From assembly GCA_030549495.1 (NCBI GenBank), contig JAUIRK010001031.1, positions 62,001 to 126,000 on the forward strand: a stretch of 64,000 nt of DNA. The letters run 5' to 3'. Below, in pieces: positions 1 through 11,984 of this stretch. Within the stretch, counting starts at the first letter, position 1; each line of letters begins with the position of its first letter. The notes beneath the pieces were generated by a model. The model was not told the origin of the DNA. It ran no database searches and saw only the letters and a program-made list of their open reading frames with translations. The translations under genes and the position numbers were made by a program. The DNA is from Nectonema munidae (lineage: Eukaryota; Nematomorpha; Nectonematoida; Nectonematidae).

Positions 1-635
1 CTAACCAACCTTACTCACACTCCCTAAAAAGGAAGGTACATGAAGTAATGGCGGAGTAGGTATCTAACAAAATTTAAGAGTTGGATTTTTTAGGTATTAA
101 AATTAAAAAATAAATGTAATTTTGTATTTTGTATTTAGTTTGTCCTAGCGTTAAAATATTTAACATTTTAGATTTTTTATGTTTTTGGAGTCAGAGACAG
201 ATTTTTGTGAGTAGTTAGAGTCGGATATTCCCCCCCCCCCCCTCCCTCGATTTAACAACGTGTTTTCGTAGTCTAGGACAAAAGGGCTCCAATCCCCCAT
301 TTTTCCAATCGATTTCATAATAATTAATCTCATCCTTATTATTTAAATGTTTTTCTTAAAGAAAACGATTTTTATTTTATGGAACACTGATGTTGCATTG
401 GGACAAACAGGGTAAAATTGGCAAGTATTAGTCTAAAATGTGATGTGATTAATTTTCTACAAGTAGCAATTCAAATCCATGAAATACTGAATTAAATATT
501 GATTGATTGAAATTCATTCTTATTTTAAATAACCCTAACTTTTGGAATATGCAGAATTCCTTTACGCTAAAATTCTAAGTTGTACTATTCGAAAATTGAA
601 AAAAAATTTAGCATAAAGAAAAACATATTGATTAT
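1..635. other. Gene-free AT-rich stretch with repeat debris
   Basis: No coding exon is visible. The first 24 bases are the reverse complement of the start of a SINE-like repeat at 13144-13170, so a repeat copy is cut by the window edge. There is a run of 13 C at 230-242. Bases about 340-420 resemble 13785-13880, so both belong to one interspersed repeat. Confidence 0.6.
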
Positions 636-791
636 GGTTGAATATCAAAGCACTTTCAGCCGTAAGACATGCTAGCATTATGCTTGAGATGGTTAATCAC
701 AGTTTTTAGGATTTTATTTTTAGGGAGGCTTGGGGATTGAACCCCTGACCTTAGACTGTTAAGCTGAGAGATACACCCTAAGAACCATTGA
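636..791 (-). repeat. tRNA-derived SINE, copy 1
   Basis: Read on the minus strand, this starts with a tRNA-like segment that ends in a near-perfect pol III B box (GGTTCAATCCC). It is followed by a body shared with copies at 13540-13735 and 25726-25897. The shared 3' part contains ACTGTGATTAACCATCT and AAGTGCTTTGATAT. The third copy has a clear target-site duplication, which identifies the family as retroposed. Confidence 0.65.
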
Positions 792-1037
792 CGCTCTTTT
801 GAATGATTATAATGTAACTAAACTAAATAAAATTTTGTTGATTTATTCTTAAAAAATTCAAATTTTCATTCAATAAAATGTTATAAATGTTACTTCTAAA
901 AGCAGAGTTCATCAACCTGCAAAATTCTTTAATAAAAGTAAAAAAGGGGTCACCTCCTTGATAAATCCATTATTTTTAAATATATGAAAAAAGGAATATT
1001 TTCTCAAGATTGACTATCTTTATATATATATATATAT

Positions 1038-1301
1038 ACACATGTTCCAGTAAGATTGTGAAACTAGGATTTCATCAAATCCCTAAAACTTTAAGCGAAT
1101 TCATGAAATCACTGTTTTACTAAGGAAATTCATAAAATCACTAGGCATTTGGCGTAATTCATAAGAATTTCATGAAATAACTGGAGTGTCGTTTTAGCAA
1201 ATACATTAAATCCCTGATAGAAACAGTGATTTCATGAATTATCTGAAATTTAGACGGATTCCATGAAATCGCCATTTGCTCAATCTTATTGCAACACATA
1301 T
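1038..1301. mobile_element. MITE with about 75-bp terminal inverted repeats
   Basis: The left end (CATGTTCCAGTAAGATTG at 1041) pairs with the reverse complement of the right end (CAATCTTATTGCAACACAT at 1281). The pairing continues inward for about 75 bp, including ATTCATGAAATCACTG on both arms. It lies next to a (TA)n run at 1020-1037, compatible with a TA target. The superfamily is not determined. It sits about 110 bp beyond the NOSIP stop codon. Confidence 0.7.
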
Positions 1302-1414
1302 CAAAAATTCTTTTATTTTTATACACTTTTTTATTACAAAATGGTGTTAATATATTTTAGTAGTTAATAAATAATTTCTATTTCATATTATGTATGAAAC
1401 AGTTAAAATTATTT

Positions 1415-4400
1415 TTAAAATCCTAGAACAGGGTTTTTGATGGAAGCTTTCAGGTTAGATGAACTTGAATGAACAAAACCAGTGCCTCCTCGTTTCAATG
1501 CTATGATATCTCTTTCACTCTGAAGCTTAACGCCATTCGTAGGATCTATCATATCCTTTTTTATGACTTTTTCAACAGAGTCCATTGTGACAACAGAACC
1601 TGATGTCTTTAAAACAGCGCATGGAATAAAGTTGGAGAGGAAATCTCCGGTAATGGGGCAAATATATCGATTTTCGCACGACTAAAAAAAATAAAACGCA
1701 TCAAAAAGAATATTAACTGTGTAAAAAAATCATTACCGCTACTCTGGATTTGTCCTCACTTTGAAATTTTGTGAATTTGACATCAATGAGTTCTTGAGCT
1801 TTTAATAATCTACCGCAAAGTGGGCAGATTATCTTGTTAGAGATTTTTTCAGGTAAACTTTTGCCCTTTTGATACTCATAATCAGGACTCCAAAAGCTGC
1901 TCTGTCTTACAAACTTGCCATTTTCATAATTCAGAATAGAGGAAGACTTATTTTTGATTTGATCGTTTTCTTCTTTATAAATGCCAGGATTGAGGATATC
2001 GGATTCCTTGAATGTTTAAACGAATAGGATTTTTAAAAGACACCAAGAGTTTGTGATTGTCAAAAGTAAATAGCAGTTGATCTTTTAAATCAGGAGTCGG
2101 AAAGTGGTCGATATCGACCCCTGGGGGTCCATAACAGATCTTTAGGGGTCGATAAGATAGAAAAACTTACCAAATTGTTCTATGCTTTTTTTACTTTATA
2201 GTAGTTATAAATCTCCTTTTTCTTTTAAAACATAGTTTAGCACATTGTATAGTGTAGGATATATGAAATATTTTTGGTTTCTATTTCTCTCTTAATTGTT
2301 GACACTGATTAATGCTTTTATGAAACATTTCTATGTGGGGTGGGGGTCGATGTGAAGACAAATGTTCTATGAAGGGGTCGACGCGTAAAAAGAGCTTGCC
2401 GATCTCTGTTTTAAATCAATAAAAACAGCACTAAGCACCTCAGAGAATAATTTAGTATAATTAGCACCATAACAGAATGAGTTGAACCAGTCAAAACCAA
2501 GTATGACGAAATGCTATTGGACAAAGATTTAAGTAAATGTATCTAAAACATAATACATAAGGGCGTTTTTTAACATTAATAGTAAAGGTCGGACCCTGCA
2601 TTGAAAAAAATTGGTCCAGAGCCAAAAATATCCTATTAAATAACCAGGGTTGTACTCCGACTACACTTATTTATAATTTTTGGATTCCGACTGCACCAAT
2701 TACTAAATTTTGAGACCGTAACTGCATTTATGTATGATTTTCTAATACTGATGACTCCACCTATTTAAAACTATGCAACATCGCTGTTCTCTTTCAAATA
2801 TTAAAAATCTCCAACTTCAAATTATGTAAAATTAATTGCTTTGGAAACATCAGTTATAAATTACTGACTCATTAGTTAGATCTCAATCTATAACTAATGT
2901 TAAAAGTGTGATGACATGTATCATATTTCAAGGTTGTTGTATTTGTCTTCAAAGAGATTTTCAAATCATTGTCCATAATACATTTATCTAAGCCAAAACA
3001 ATAGGCTTCAAAAAACTAAATTTATCATAGATTATTTTTTCAAAAGTACTTGGTTTAAATTTTTTACTTACTGAGCTGTGTTCCTTTACAAGGTATTTGT
3101 GTAATAAAATTAAAGGCTCATCCTTTAATTTTATTGAAGAATTCAGCTTTTTTTTTATAAGTTGCAAAAGCACAGCGTTAGACAAAAATAATATATATTT
3201 GAGTTTTAGCAAGTTTGGACATTAAAGAACGCGTCTACGAATTTATATTTTAATCTAACAATAATGAATATAACTATTTTAAAAATTGGAGTTATTGCGA
3301 CTCCGACTCTGACCCTACAATCCTATAAATAACTTAGTTAAAAAACGTTTATAATTTTATATATATATTATTAATTATTAAAAAACAAATTAACTAGTAT
3401 TATTTTTTTCCAAAATATTTCAAGAAGTTTAGCTATGCCTTTTTTTAATTTCAGATGTCAAACGAGTTAGCTAGAATAGTTGATGAAACATATCGCATTC
3501 AAAAAATTAAACCGAAGACTTGAGTTTTGGAGATTTAATATTCTGTCGCAATAACCTTGCAAACGACCCGGCCACTAACAAACCCATAAAAAGGTATTTC
3601 AATGCATCAATTGTGCAATCAACCTATTATATAATATCTGACACACTAAATAAAAATCCAACAAGGTATTAAGAGTACTATTTAACTAAGTAGAAACTAC
3701 CTAACTGAAACCAAAAATCAAAGCACTCTGCAGTGACGTACCAAGAGGAGGAAGGGTTTGACTCGATATTGACTTATTCAGCTCAGTTATTACGCTAATT
3801 CTTTTGGAGTAGACGGCTCGCCCCCTTTTGTGCTTTGAGTCTGGCCAATTGAATATTTCACCAAATTACAAATCCCTTAACAAATCAATAAAATGCTTTA
3901 CTAAAGGTAGAATACCATTTAATTAACTAAAAATGATTTAATTGACTACAATATCTAAACTACCTAATTTTAAGTATCTGACTGGTCCAGAACTCAGTAA
4001 ACTTTTGAAAAAGATCTATAACAGCTTTCGCAAAAATTTAAAAATACTGCAAAGGTCATTAATTATTTTGAAAAATAGTTTTAGCACTTGTATTCAATAA
4101 AGAAGATACAGAAACAAAAAAAGTACGTTCTTGATAAAGTCCAGAACTTTCTTTTGTTTCTCTTCATTCATCGCATTCATTTCCTCTTCTTTCATTTTTT
4201 TCTCTTCTTCATTTATTCTCTTCTTCATTTTGATATTTTTCAATTTTTGCGTTAGAATGTACTCTTAAATGTAAAAAATAGACACTCTTTGCTTAAAAAA
4301 TTCCACAGAATGTCAAAGATGGGGCGCATAGACCGATTACGCCCTTCAAGATAATTTCATCCGCGCTGTAGAATCACTTTTCTTTATTGCATAAGAAGAT

Positions 4401-4955
4401 TTGAAGTCAATGCATTATTCTTACAATTCTCTATATTTTTATGTGGTTTTTGATTCAATAATTTATTTTGAGAACTACATGTGGAAGTAATAGAAATAAA
4501 ATGTGATATAGCTCTTAACCCTTTGACGATCAGTGTGACACCAGGGTACCAAGATTTCAATATTGTCTGCTTTAAATGTATAAAATTCCATTAAAAAAGA
4601 AAGCAGGGGATTAGTCGTAAAAATTCTGGTCCTCTAAGGGTAGTTTCTAGAAGTAGATATAAAAATATTTTAATCAGTATCATAGGAATAAATACTCCAT
4701 ATTCATTTTTTACTACACAACAAATTTAAAAACGAAGATACCCAGAATGGCTTCTTTGTCAAAGAGGCAGCCATGAGGAGTGAGAACAGGCTGTTTACAA
4801 GGCTGAAGAGTGAGGCCGCAGCAGTCAAAGTCTTTAATCGAATCCTTTCCCAGTCGCATATCCTGCGTGCCATAGTCCCCGCTCACGCAATTCATCTTTC
4901 TTTCGTTATTCGTATTGATTGAGCGAGCATACGCACTCGCAGACTTACGAGGCAT
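1415..4955 (-). CDS. NOSIP: NOSIP-like U-box/RING ubiquitin ligase, 4 exons
   Basis: This is the orthologue of nitric oxide synthase-interacting protein, a nuclear and cytoplasmic U-box E3 ligase. My model joins minus-strand exons 4955-4742, 4263-4127, 2006-1737 and 1681-1415 into 295 codons plus stop (human protein about 301). Exon 1 (residues 1-71) carries the NOSIP-specific zinc/U-box part: SGDYGTQDMRLGKDSIKDFD, then LQPCKQPVLTPHGCLFDKEA. Exon 2 (72-117) is a charged helix beginning EYILTQKL. Exon 3 (118-207) holds SFWSP and the CPLCGRLL pair. Exon 4 (208-295) holds CPITGDFLSNFIPCAVL and ends in the family-typical RGGTGF region. All splice sites are GT-AG; intron 3 is only 55 bp. The ATG at 4955 matches the family start. 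The first two introns hold transposon insertions. Confidence 0.93.
2091..2408. mobile_element. hAT MITE in NOSIP intron 2 with 8-bp TSD
   Basis: The element begins CAGGAGTCGGAAAG and ends with the reverse complement of CAGAGATCGGCAAG. It is flanked by the perfect 8-bp duplication TTTTAAAT at 2083-2090 and 2409-2416. The 8-bp duplication and CAG ends are diagnostic of hAT. Subterminal GGGGTCGA motifs recur near both ends. It has no coding capacity and lies in the intron at 2007-4126. Confidence 0.9.
2645..3325. mobile_element. Second hAT MITE in NOSIP intron 2 with 8-bp TSD
   Basis: The ends are CAGGGTTGTA and TACAATCCTA. The 8-bp duplication TAAATAAC is perfect at 2637-2644 and 3326-3333. 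Just inside each end lie CTCCGACT motifs in inverted or nearby positions. The element is about 680 bp, AT-rich and non-coding. Confidence 0.85.
4515..4660. mobile_element. piggyBac-like terminal fragment in NOSIP intron 1
   Basis: The sequence TTAACCCTTTGACGATCAG at 4515 has the TTAA target and CCC start of piggyBac ends. It resembles the fragment at 27074 over about 80 bp, including a CATGGAATTTAAT/ATAAAATTCCATT-type stretch. The opposite end was not found. Confidence 0.45.
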
Positions 4956-5076
4956 TCTCAAAGAAGCGCTTTAAATGCTACAACTCCAAGGAAAGAACAA
5001 CCCTACAAAATATGACAATAAATCTTATTTAAAAACATATTAATGCATACTCGCGAGCCCTTATGCCGCATAAGCC

Positions 5077-5200
5077 TACGTAGCGCCCTTCTTTAACTGC
5101 CCTTCTTTTAAATCTTCAAGGACGTACTCAAACCACTTTCTTCTGGATCGACCTCTTTTCGGATTTCCATCAACTTTCAAATTCAAATATTCCTATAGCC
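5077..5200 (-). pseudogene. 3' tail of a LINE reverse-transcriptase ORF
   Basis: The minus strand reads GNPKRGRSRRKWFEYVLEDL followed shortly by a stop. This basic tail (NPKRGR..RKW...VLEDLK) is typical of the C-terminus of many LINE/RTE-type endonuclease-reverse transcriptases. No upstream RT motif is in frame, so it looks like a 5'-truncated copy just upstream of NOSIP. Confidence 0.45.
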
Positions 5201-5466
5201 ATTGTCTTCGTTTTTTCTTTTCACATGTGCAACTGCAAATCATTTCATTCTACCTTACTCTTAGGACAATCCGCGGCAATACTATCAACATGATGGTGAG
5301 ATTGATTCGTAGCAAATTTACCGTTTATAAAAGTGGACATGTGCCGAAGTATTGGCGCCTTTAAATAAGACAGTCCCGACTCCAGACATAACAGGTTCGC
5401 ATGCGAAGAAAGCAATGGTTCTACTTATAAATAACCAGTGCTTTGTGGGCAACTTTTTTAGTAGAG

Positions 5467-5660
5467 TCAAATGTTTCTCAAGGTGATCCATGTGGACCAC
5501 CAAGGGGTCCACAAAATTTTAGAGGGGGCCATATAATAATTTGATGAGGAAAAGTTCTGATATTGAAAAAAATATGATATATCGTGGCAAAAAGCTCAGT
5601 TATATGTGAATGCTTTCCCATTTTCATATCTTGTTGAATTAGGTTTGATACTAAAAGTAA
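5467..5660 (+). mobile_element. hAT non-autonomous fragment (family also at 62575-62742)
   Basis: The start resembles the classic hAT end CAGTGTTTCTCAAAGTGG and continues with ATGTGGACCACCA. It matches the reverse complement of 62742-62575 for nearly 190 bp, including GAGGAAAAGTTCT and CTTTCCCATTTTCATATCTT. The opposite end was not identified. Confidence 0.7.
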
Positions 5661-6227
5661 TTCTAATCATCATCGAAAAAAACAATCTATTTAAATTTAA
5701 TTATATTCTAGTTTCCTCTTGAGCAAGATTTTCAAAAAAAATCTTTAAAAAAAATATATAATCAGTCTACTTTGGCTGGAATATATCAATTCGTGAAAAC
5801 TGCATACTTTATTGAAAATAGAAAAAAATACATTTAAATATTTTACTTTATTAATCACGTTTTTCCTCATATTACCATAATTTATCTTAACAAGGTAAAA
5901 ATGATAAAATACAATCAAAAAATTTTTAAATAAAAAATATTTACTTAGAAAATTAATTACAAATAGGTCGGTCTCTAAAGGCTGCTCAACACAAATTTAC
6001 ATAACTACGCCATCGTTTATAGGTTAAGGCGCACTGGAGTGTTTTCATCGGCATCGTTCAATTGCACCGCTTCTATCGAACTTTGACCAAAGAAGGCGTG
6101 ATGTTGGATTAAAGACTAACGTTAATCAGGCTCAATATAATTTATTAAATTTAATTCAATTAAACTGCATAAAACAAATCATTTTTTTAGTTGTCGGTAT
6201 CGCATCCAAGAAAAGAAGAATCTTCCA
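5661..6227. other. Non-coding AT-rich stretch
   Basis: No gene is seen. A GC-richer patch at about 5970-6110 looks like an interspersed-repeat end, but I could not pair it with a second copy in the window. Confidence 0.5.
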
Positions 6228-6305
6228 TAACCGGACTAGTCACGATCAAAAAGCGAACCCAGGATCAAAACCCTACGACCACTTAGCCATCTCCTAATAA
6301 AAATA
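6228..6305 (-). repeat. Degenerate tRNA-like SINE head
   Basis: The minus strand contains GGAGATGGCTAAGTGGTCG, a perfect pol III A box (TGGCTAAGTGG). About 25 bp later comes CCTGGGTTCG, the first half of a B box. The segment does not fold as an intact tRNA and lacks an acceptor stem, so a SINE head or tRNA relic is more likely than a working tRNA gene. Confidence 0.4.
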
Positions 6306-6451
6306 TGATTTAAACCCAGTGTCATTGGGGCAGACAAAAATAAATTATTTTGACTCATTCGCCATGCAAATGAATTCCGTATCACTATTTTAAACTAGTT
6401 TTGGCAAAAACCGCTTTCCTCAGAAAGAAAGTTAAGAGCATATATATATAT

Positions 6452-6770
6452 AAGACAACGGCACACATCCTGGGAGCGACGCCCTTCCCCAATATGATTT
6501 CAAGGGCGCGACAAAGCATTTTGCCACCCCCCCCCTCCAATAATTTCCAATATTCTCAATTATATCTTTTTTATAGAATTTAAAAGTCTTGTTTGTCTTG
6601 TGAATAAATTTTCTATATTAGTTTTCTTGTTTTAAGGTTAAGTCTTAGAATGAATATTTAAAATCTTTTTTTTCCATTAACGTCCACTTCTTTGTTATAG
6701 TAATGCAAATGTGAGCTATATTTGATCAGAGGCAGTAATGTAGCCAGTAGTTTTCATTTTTCAGAGGGTC
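6452..6770 (+). repeat. Interspersed repeat R1 (hAT-like end), copy 1
   Basis: A family of at least four copies: here, 12800-13035 (plus), 21440-21730 (minus) and 25005-25150 (minus). Shared order: GCACATCC(A/T)GGG-type end, a C-rich tract, ATGTGATTTCAAG, then AAAAGTCTTGTTTGT and GAGTAGA. The copy at 21730 ends exactly at CAGAGGCGCACATCC, a hAT-like CAG terminus. Confidence 0.6.
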
Positions 6771-7482
6771 AAATATTTTTAAAACACATAACTATATAAC
6801 AACTCTATCATTTAAAGCTTAAGGCTTATCCCTATTAATTACTGTAGCGAGGGGCGTCGATAAGAGGGGGAGGGGGAGGGCAAGAGAGCTTTGTCCCCCT
6901 TCCCCCTGGGATTTATTTTACCCCTTTGAAACTCATTTCAAATATATGAATGTATACACTTACTCATAGTCCCGGCCTCATTAAAATCAGTTTTGCCTTG
7001 ATCGCCCCTTCCCTTCATCACTTTTGCCTCCTCCCCTTGATCAGTTTTGCCGCCCCCTCCGCTTGATCAGTCCCCTTCGAGTACTTGAAGTCGGGCGATG
7101 GGGTTAATTTAAAGAATCAAGTCTTTTATCCAGAAATCAAATATATAGCATCTTTATCCATAGATATTCGTTTTATTTAATGTTTTAGTTTTTTTAACAA
7201 GATTTCTTAGAATAGTTGGAAATGTTTTTACACTTTCCTTAAAATTTTTGTTAATAAAACTTGGTACAAATAATATCATTTTCATGTAATTTATAGCGTA
7301 TAATTTAGAGAATGGAATAGCTAATATATATAAATGTAAAGTTTGTAGAATTTCTTCCAAAAATTTTAAACCTTCAATTTCTATTTAAAATGGCCAAATT
7401 TAAATTTACGGCTACTTACCTGTTAATTCATAGACTCATATCCTAAATATAAATTTTCAAACAATTTACTTTACTGACTGAA
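6771..7482. other. Non-coding repeat debris
   Basis: GC-rich simple tracts at 6845-7090 repeat TTGATCAGTTTTGCC several times. No open gene is seen. Bases 7270-7400 resemble the reverse complement of 21340-21420, extending the R1 family. Confidence 0.5.
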
Positions 7483-7930
7483 TATATGTGTAGGTAAAAT
7501 ATGAAGATTAAATAAGATGATTTTTTATTTTTCTGTGTTACTAATCAAACTTGGTAACATTTCGTTGCTAAAAATTTTAAAATTTAATTTTAAGCACCAA
7601 TGCATTTCCGTACAGAGTAATCAATCCACCTAACCAATTCATTTGTTATGAACCAGGCTTGTTGACAATTAGTGAGATGAGAGGCTAAATTACTTTTAGC
7701 TCCTAATCAATATTGCATCAGATAGTGGGGTTGTCCAATAATCTGCTGTTGGAGAGTCTTCTAATACAACCCTTTCCATATGGTCTTTAGAAGACAAAGA
7801 CATTTTTAACCTTCGAACACCAAATATAAAATCGGCTCAACCAAAAATTCTGTTTCCTAAATATTTACGAGAGATCATTTTAGTCATGGTATAAAACCTT
7901 CACTTAGTTAGAGTATAGAATATTTAGCGA
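7483..7930 (+). repeat. Interspersed repeat S, uninterrupted copy
   Basis: This matches 21731-21910 followed by 22858-23100. The two halves share AATCAATCCACCTAACCAAT and GGTATAAAACCTT. Here they are contiguous; in the other copy about 950 bp intervene. No coding is seen. Confidence 0.6.
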
Positions 7931-8159
7931 TAGACTATACAGATAGACTGCAACCACCCGTTTTAATTATTGGTAAATGGAAATAAGTAAATATAGAAAC
8001 TTAATTACATTCGATGAATAGTGATCTATCATATATGAATGATTTTGTTCTCTTAAAAAAATCAACATATAAACTACTCTACTAAAAAAATTGATACAAT
8101 TATATATTCAAAAATTGTCCGAATAATCCAATCAATGTCAATAGGATGGATTAATCTGC

Positions 8160-9877
8160 TTTCTCTACGTTTGGCTCCGTTTTGGCAAATACCAATTTTA
8201 TGGATATGAGGCATCTCTCATATCATTACTCACTTCCAATTTGTTTCAGGATTTGGTTTCAATCGCAAGTAGCATGGAAAACGCTTCGCCATACTCACAT
8301 CTAATGGCAAATCGAATTAGAAATTTTAGAACCATCTTTGCAACATCAGCATAGGACTGTCCCATTTCAATCGAAAAATCGCTATGAGACATTAATAAAA
8401 ACATGTTTTGGGCCTCCTCCATCCTTAATCAAATCAATAAACTGTTCTTGAATTAAGAAGTCTTCTGCTGCCAGATTACTAATCGAGATTATAAACCGAG
8501 TTTTGATAAATTGATAGTATTTTTCAAATGTTTGTAGATTATGAAAATAAAGAGAAATTTCTTGGCTAAGATATGCTACACGGTGTTTTATGGCCTCCAA
8601 GACATCTTTATAGATGAAATTCACTATTTGATGGATATCTTATATTCATCAACAAATATGTTCAATCGAGCAAAATTTTTTTGGTCTAAGAATGTGATTA
8701 TTCCAGCCTCATTTCAAAAGCTGTCAATTTTTTATGATAATGGAGTACTTTGCCCACGGTCAAAGGAATTCATAGATTCAAATATGTTCACTAAAAATGA
8801 TAGGAATATAAGAAAATAGGCATCAAAAAATTCTCCATTCAGGTCTCGTTTGCTTTGCACAAATTGCTCGATTTCTTTCGAATGTATCGCTTCGAAACTT
8901 TTTGTTTGGAAAGCTACCTCACGTTTAAGTGAAGCAAGAGTTTTCAAATCATTTTTTTTTCATAAATCTGAAAACAAATAAGAGCTTAAGGCATTTACTT
9001 CAATTAAATACGATGTTTTAATGACTTCATTGAGAACATTTTTCAACCCATCAGGTATGGTTTTCATTATGGACGATAAATAGGGCTCTGGGTACCAATT
9101 ACATCTGGAGATCTTTGCATAATCAGCGTATCATATTGTATGTTCGATCCATCGTTTTATCTAGCTGAATTGGAAAAAAGTTAAAAATTGAATTGCGAAT
9201 CAATAAAACCACCTCTGATATGTAATCAGACTTCTCTCCTATTAGCCTACTAACGGTATCGTTTGACAGGAAGTTATGTTTCAAATCTACAAGTTCAAAA
9301 CTTCTTAGCACATTCAATATGATATCTTTGCAGCAAGGTAATATCAACTGTTCTCCTATGTTGTGGAATTTTTTGACAGCGGATATTTTTCAAACCATAC
9401 TATTTTGCAAAAATATTCCTGTTATCCAACCTGGAAATGTGTAATCGTTCAGCTTGACGTTTAGAATAGTCATTAGTTTACCGAACTCTAGTGTTTCACT
9501 TTCAGTGAAAGCTTCACTTGACGAGCTTTAGAAAAGTGGATGCTAACACCTCAGAACAGAAAAGGCCCATGTTCCTCTTCCCCACCAGATATTAATGCAG
9601 TAAAACCAAATGCTAAGTATGAGGCATCGTATTTCATTTTTAAGCCATTAAGAAAAATGCACATTTACATCTATAAAATTAAGCCTGAAAAGTAATAAAA
9701 AATAAAAACAGCTATTTTATTTATTATTTTAAGTGACTTTTTGGTAAAAATAGCATATGACATATCATGGGTGCAATATGTTGGGCAAAACTATCTACTG
9801 AGTGACCCCTACTCGCTCCCCATGGAACTGCTTCGCGATCGCCTAGGGCACATCAAACTCCCGTTTGAAAACCACTG
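8160..9877 (-). pseudogene. Degenerate hAT transposase (ZBED/FAM200-like) and one terminus
   Basis: Minus-strand pieces follow the hAT order. Bases 9347-9123 encode DIILNVLRSFELVDLKHNFL, LSNDTVSRLI and FFPIQLDKTMD, the region of the first catalytic Asp. Around 9060-8960 lies GLKNVLNEVIKTSYLIEVNA. Bases 8947-8732 encode a later helical part (LASLKREVAFQTKSFEAI). This order matches the hAT subgroup that gave rise to vertebrate ZBED5/FAM200 proteins. The frame is broken several times. The terminus at 9877 reads CAGTGGTTTTCAAAC on the minus strand, a classic hAT end, followed by GC-rich subterminal sequence. The other end was not found. Confidence 0.75.
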
Positions 9878-10430
9878 AGCTAAAAGGTAGTGATGCAATC
9901 ATAATTACAAACAACGAAATTTGACTTGATAAAATTAGTACAGTTATGGTGGGATTGCGAGCTTACAGTATATAATGCCGGGTAAAAATAGTGGTGTTCA
10001 TTAGACAAAAATTGAAAATTATAAAAAAAAGTTTGCCCCTCCGTAAATTTTGAGGATGTACGCCTCTTCAATTGAGTATAATACATTATCCAAATGAAAA
10101 CTGAATCATATATATTTTAAAGTTCATTATGGCAAATAATTTGATCATTCTGATTTTACTGGACGCTTAATTAAAGGATCAAAAGGAATATAGAATAATT
10201 CAGAATTAGAAGTTAACTTCTTATCAACACATTAATGCATTGTTTTTGTATATGATTTATAAATAAATGAATAAAACTATCTAAAATTAAAAGGTTGAAA
10301 AACCTAGCTTCAAATACGATTAATTATCTCTTTTTCAATAGAAACAGTTTTACATTTTTTTTTAATAACAATTTATTTCTATAACCAAAAAAATGCTACA
10401 AATGTATTAAAACAAAATTGAAGTAAATAT
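9878..10430. other. AT-rich spacer
   Basis: No gene or recognisable repeat end is seen between the hAT terminus at 9877 and the start of the satellite array. Confidence 0.5.
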
Positions 10431-11978
10431 TATTAGAAAGTATAAAATATATGCTTTAAAATTAAAAAAAAGACCATTTTAAAACGAAGGCAAAAAAAGA
10501 GAAAATATAAATAATATTTTTTATTTAAAATATGAAAGTATGTTTATGAGCTAATTTTATTTGCACTTTGACACATTTTTTTTCAGTAATAGTGAAAAGT
10601 TAGCCAAAAAATGGTATCAGCATAGTCAATTTAATTTAAAAATATTTTATTTAAAATGTGGAAAAAATCTTTTTGAAAAAAATTTTCTAGTAAAACAAAC
10701 AAATTTGATTAACATTTTTACATTCTAATTACGAAAACTCTGTCCAAAAATAAAATCATGATCTAGTATAAAAAATATATTTCATTAAGAATAAAAATAA
10801 TATTATAAGAACTAATTTTTAGCGTCAATCACAAATATGATTGACATTTTCACTCTAATTATAAAAAATGAGTCAAGAAAGAAAATCAACATGTTAGATT
10901 TATTCAAAAAAAATATATTTTATTTAAAATGTGACTAAATATTTTGGAGACACTTTCACAGACGTAAATTGCAATGCACGGTATAAAAAATATACTTTGT
11001 CTAAAATTTAATTAATATACTTACAGAAAATTATCAAACATATACCACAAAATTGATTGACATTTTCAAACATTTTGACAATCTAATTGCAAAAAAGGAC
11101 TCTACAATTTAAATTGGCATGATTCCATTTAGCACAAAATATGTACTTTTTTAAATTTGAATAATATTCATAGACACAATTTTCAGACGTAAACCACAAA
11201 TTTGATTGACAAACCGCAAAATTGATTAATAGTTTTTGACATCCTAATAGCAAAAATTGAGCAAGAAAATGATAATAGCATGATTCATTTAGTATAAAAA
11301 TATATATTTTATTTAAAATTTGAATAATACTCTTGGAGAAAAATTTAGATGTATCCGGCAAAATTGGTTGAAACTTTTAGATATTTTGACACCCTAATTG
11401 CAAAATTTAAAAAACGAAATGATGATTTATTATAAAAATATATTTTATATTTAAAATTTGAATAATATTCTTGGATATAATGTTCATGCGTAAAAAGCAA
11501 ATTTCAAAAAATTTTAAACCCTAATTGAAAAAACTGAATGGAGAATGAAATCAGCATGACAAATTTGGTATAAAAAGATTAATTTTATTTAAAATTTGAA
11601 ACAATGTTTTTGTAAGCAATTTTATCATCAATTAAAATTTTGCCATGTTTATTCAAAAAATATCTATATATAAGTGTTATGTGCTCGAATATATGATTAT
11701 AAAATTTTAAGGGTGTATGTAATGTAAACTCCAAGTTATAAGTTATAGACATAATATAAAATTTTTGTTGAAAAAAATTTACATTTGATTTTTATTGACA
11801 GTTTTTGACATGAGAAGGTCATTCAACTACCGTGAAAATTGTGTCAAAAGATGCAGCTACCGATTTTAGTTAAAGTGACAAAGTTTGAACGCATATAATT
11901 CAGCCAATTTTGTAGAAGATAAATTTGAGTTGAAAGGGGCTAAAATGCCTCCTAGAGTCCCTGACACTGATGGGGTTA
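10430..11978 (+). repeat. Diverged tandem array (about 140-bp units) ending in a piggyBac-like terminus
   Basis: About nine diverged units recur, each with TATTTTATTTAAAATTTGAA, an AATTTGATTGACATTTT-type stretch and GAAATCAGCATGA. The same unit occurs reversed at 34330-34780 and 41930-43260. The array is followed by ATTGACAGTTTTTGACATG, the GGTCATTCAACTACCGTGAA block and a terminal CACTGATGGGGTTATTAA, matching the family's conserved ends. The left terminus was not located. Confidence 0.7.
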
Positions 11979-11984
11979 TTAATA

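Noticed and set aside
5318-5512. 64-codon minus-strand open frame near NOSIP
   Set aside because: It runs into the hAT fragment starting at 5467 and has no recognisable domain.
6228-6305. tRNA gene on the minus strand
   Set aside because: Good A box but incomplete B box, no acceptor stem and no cloverleaf; treated as a SINE head.
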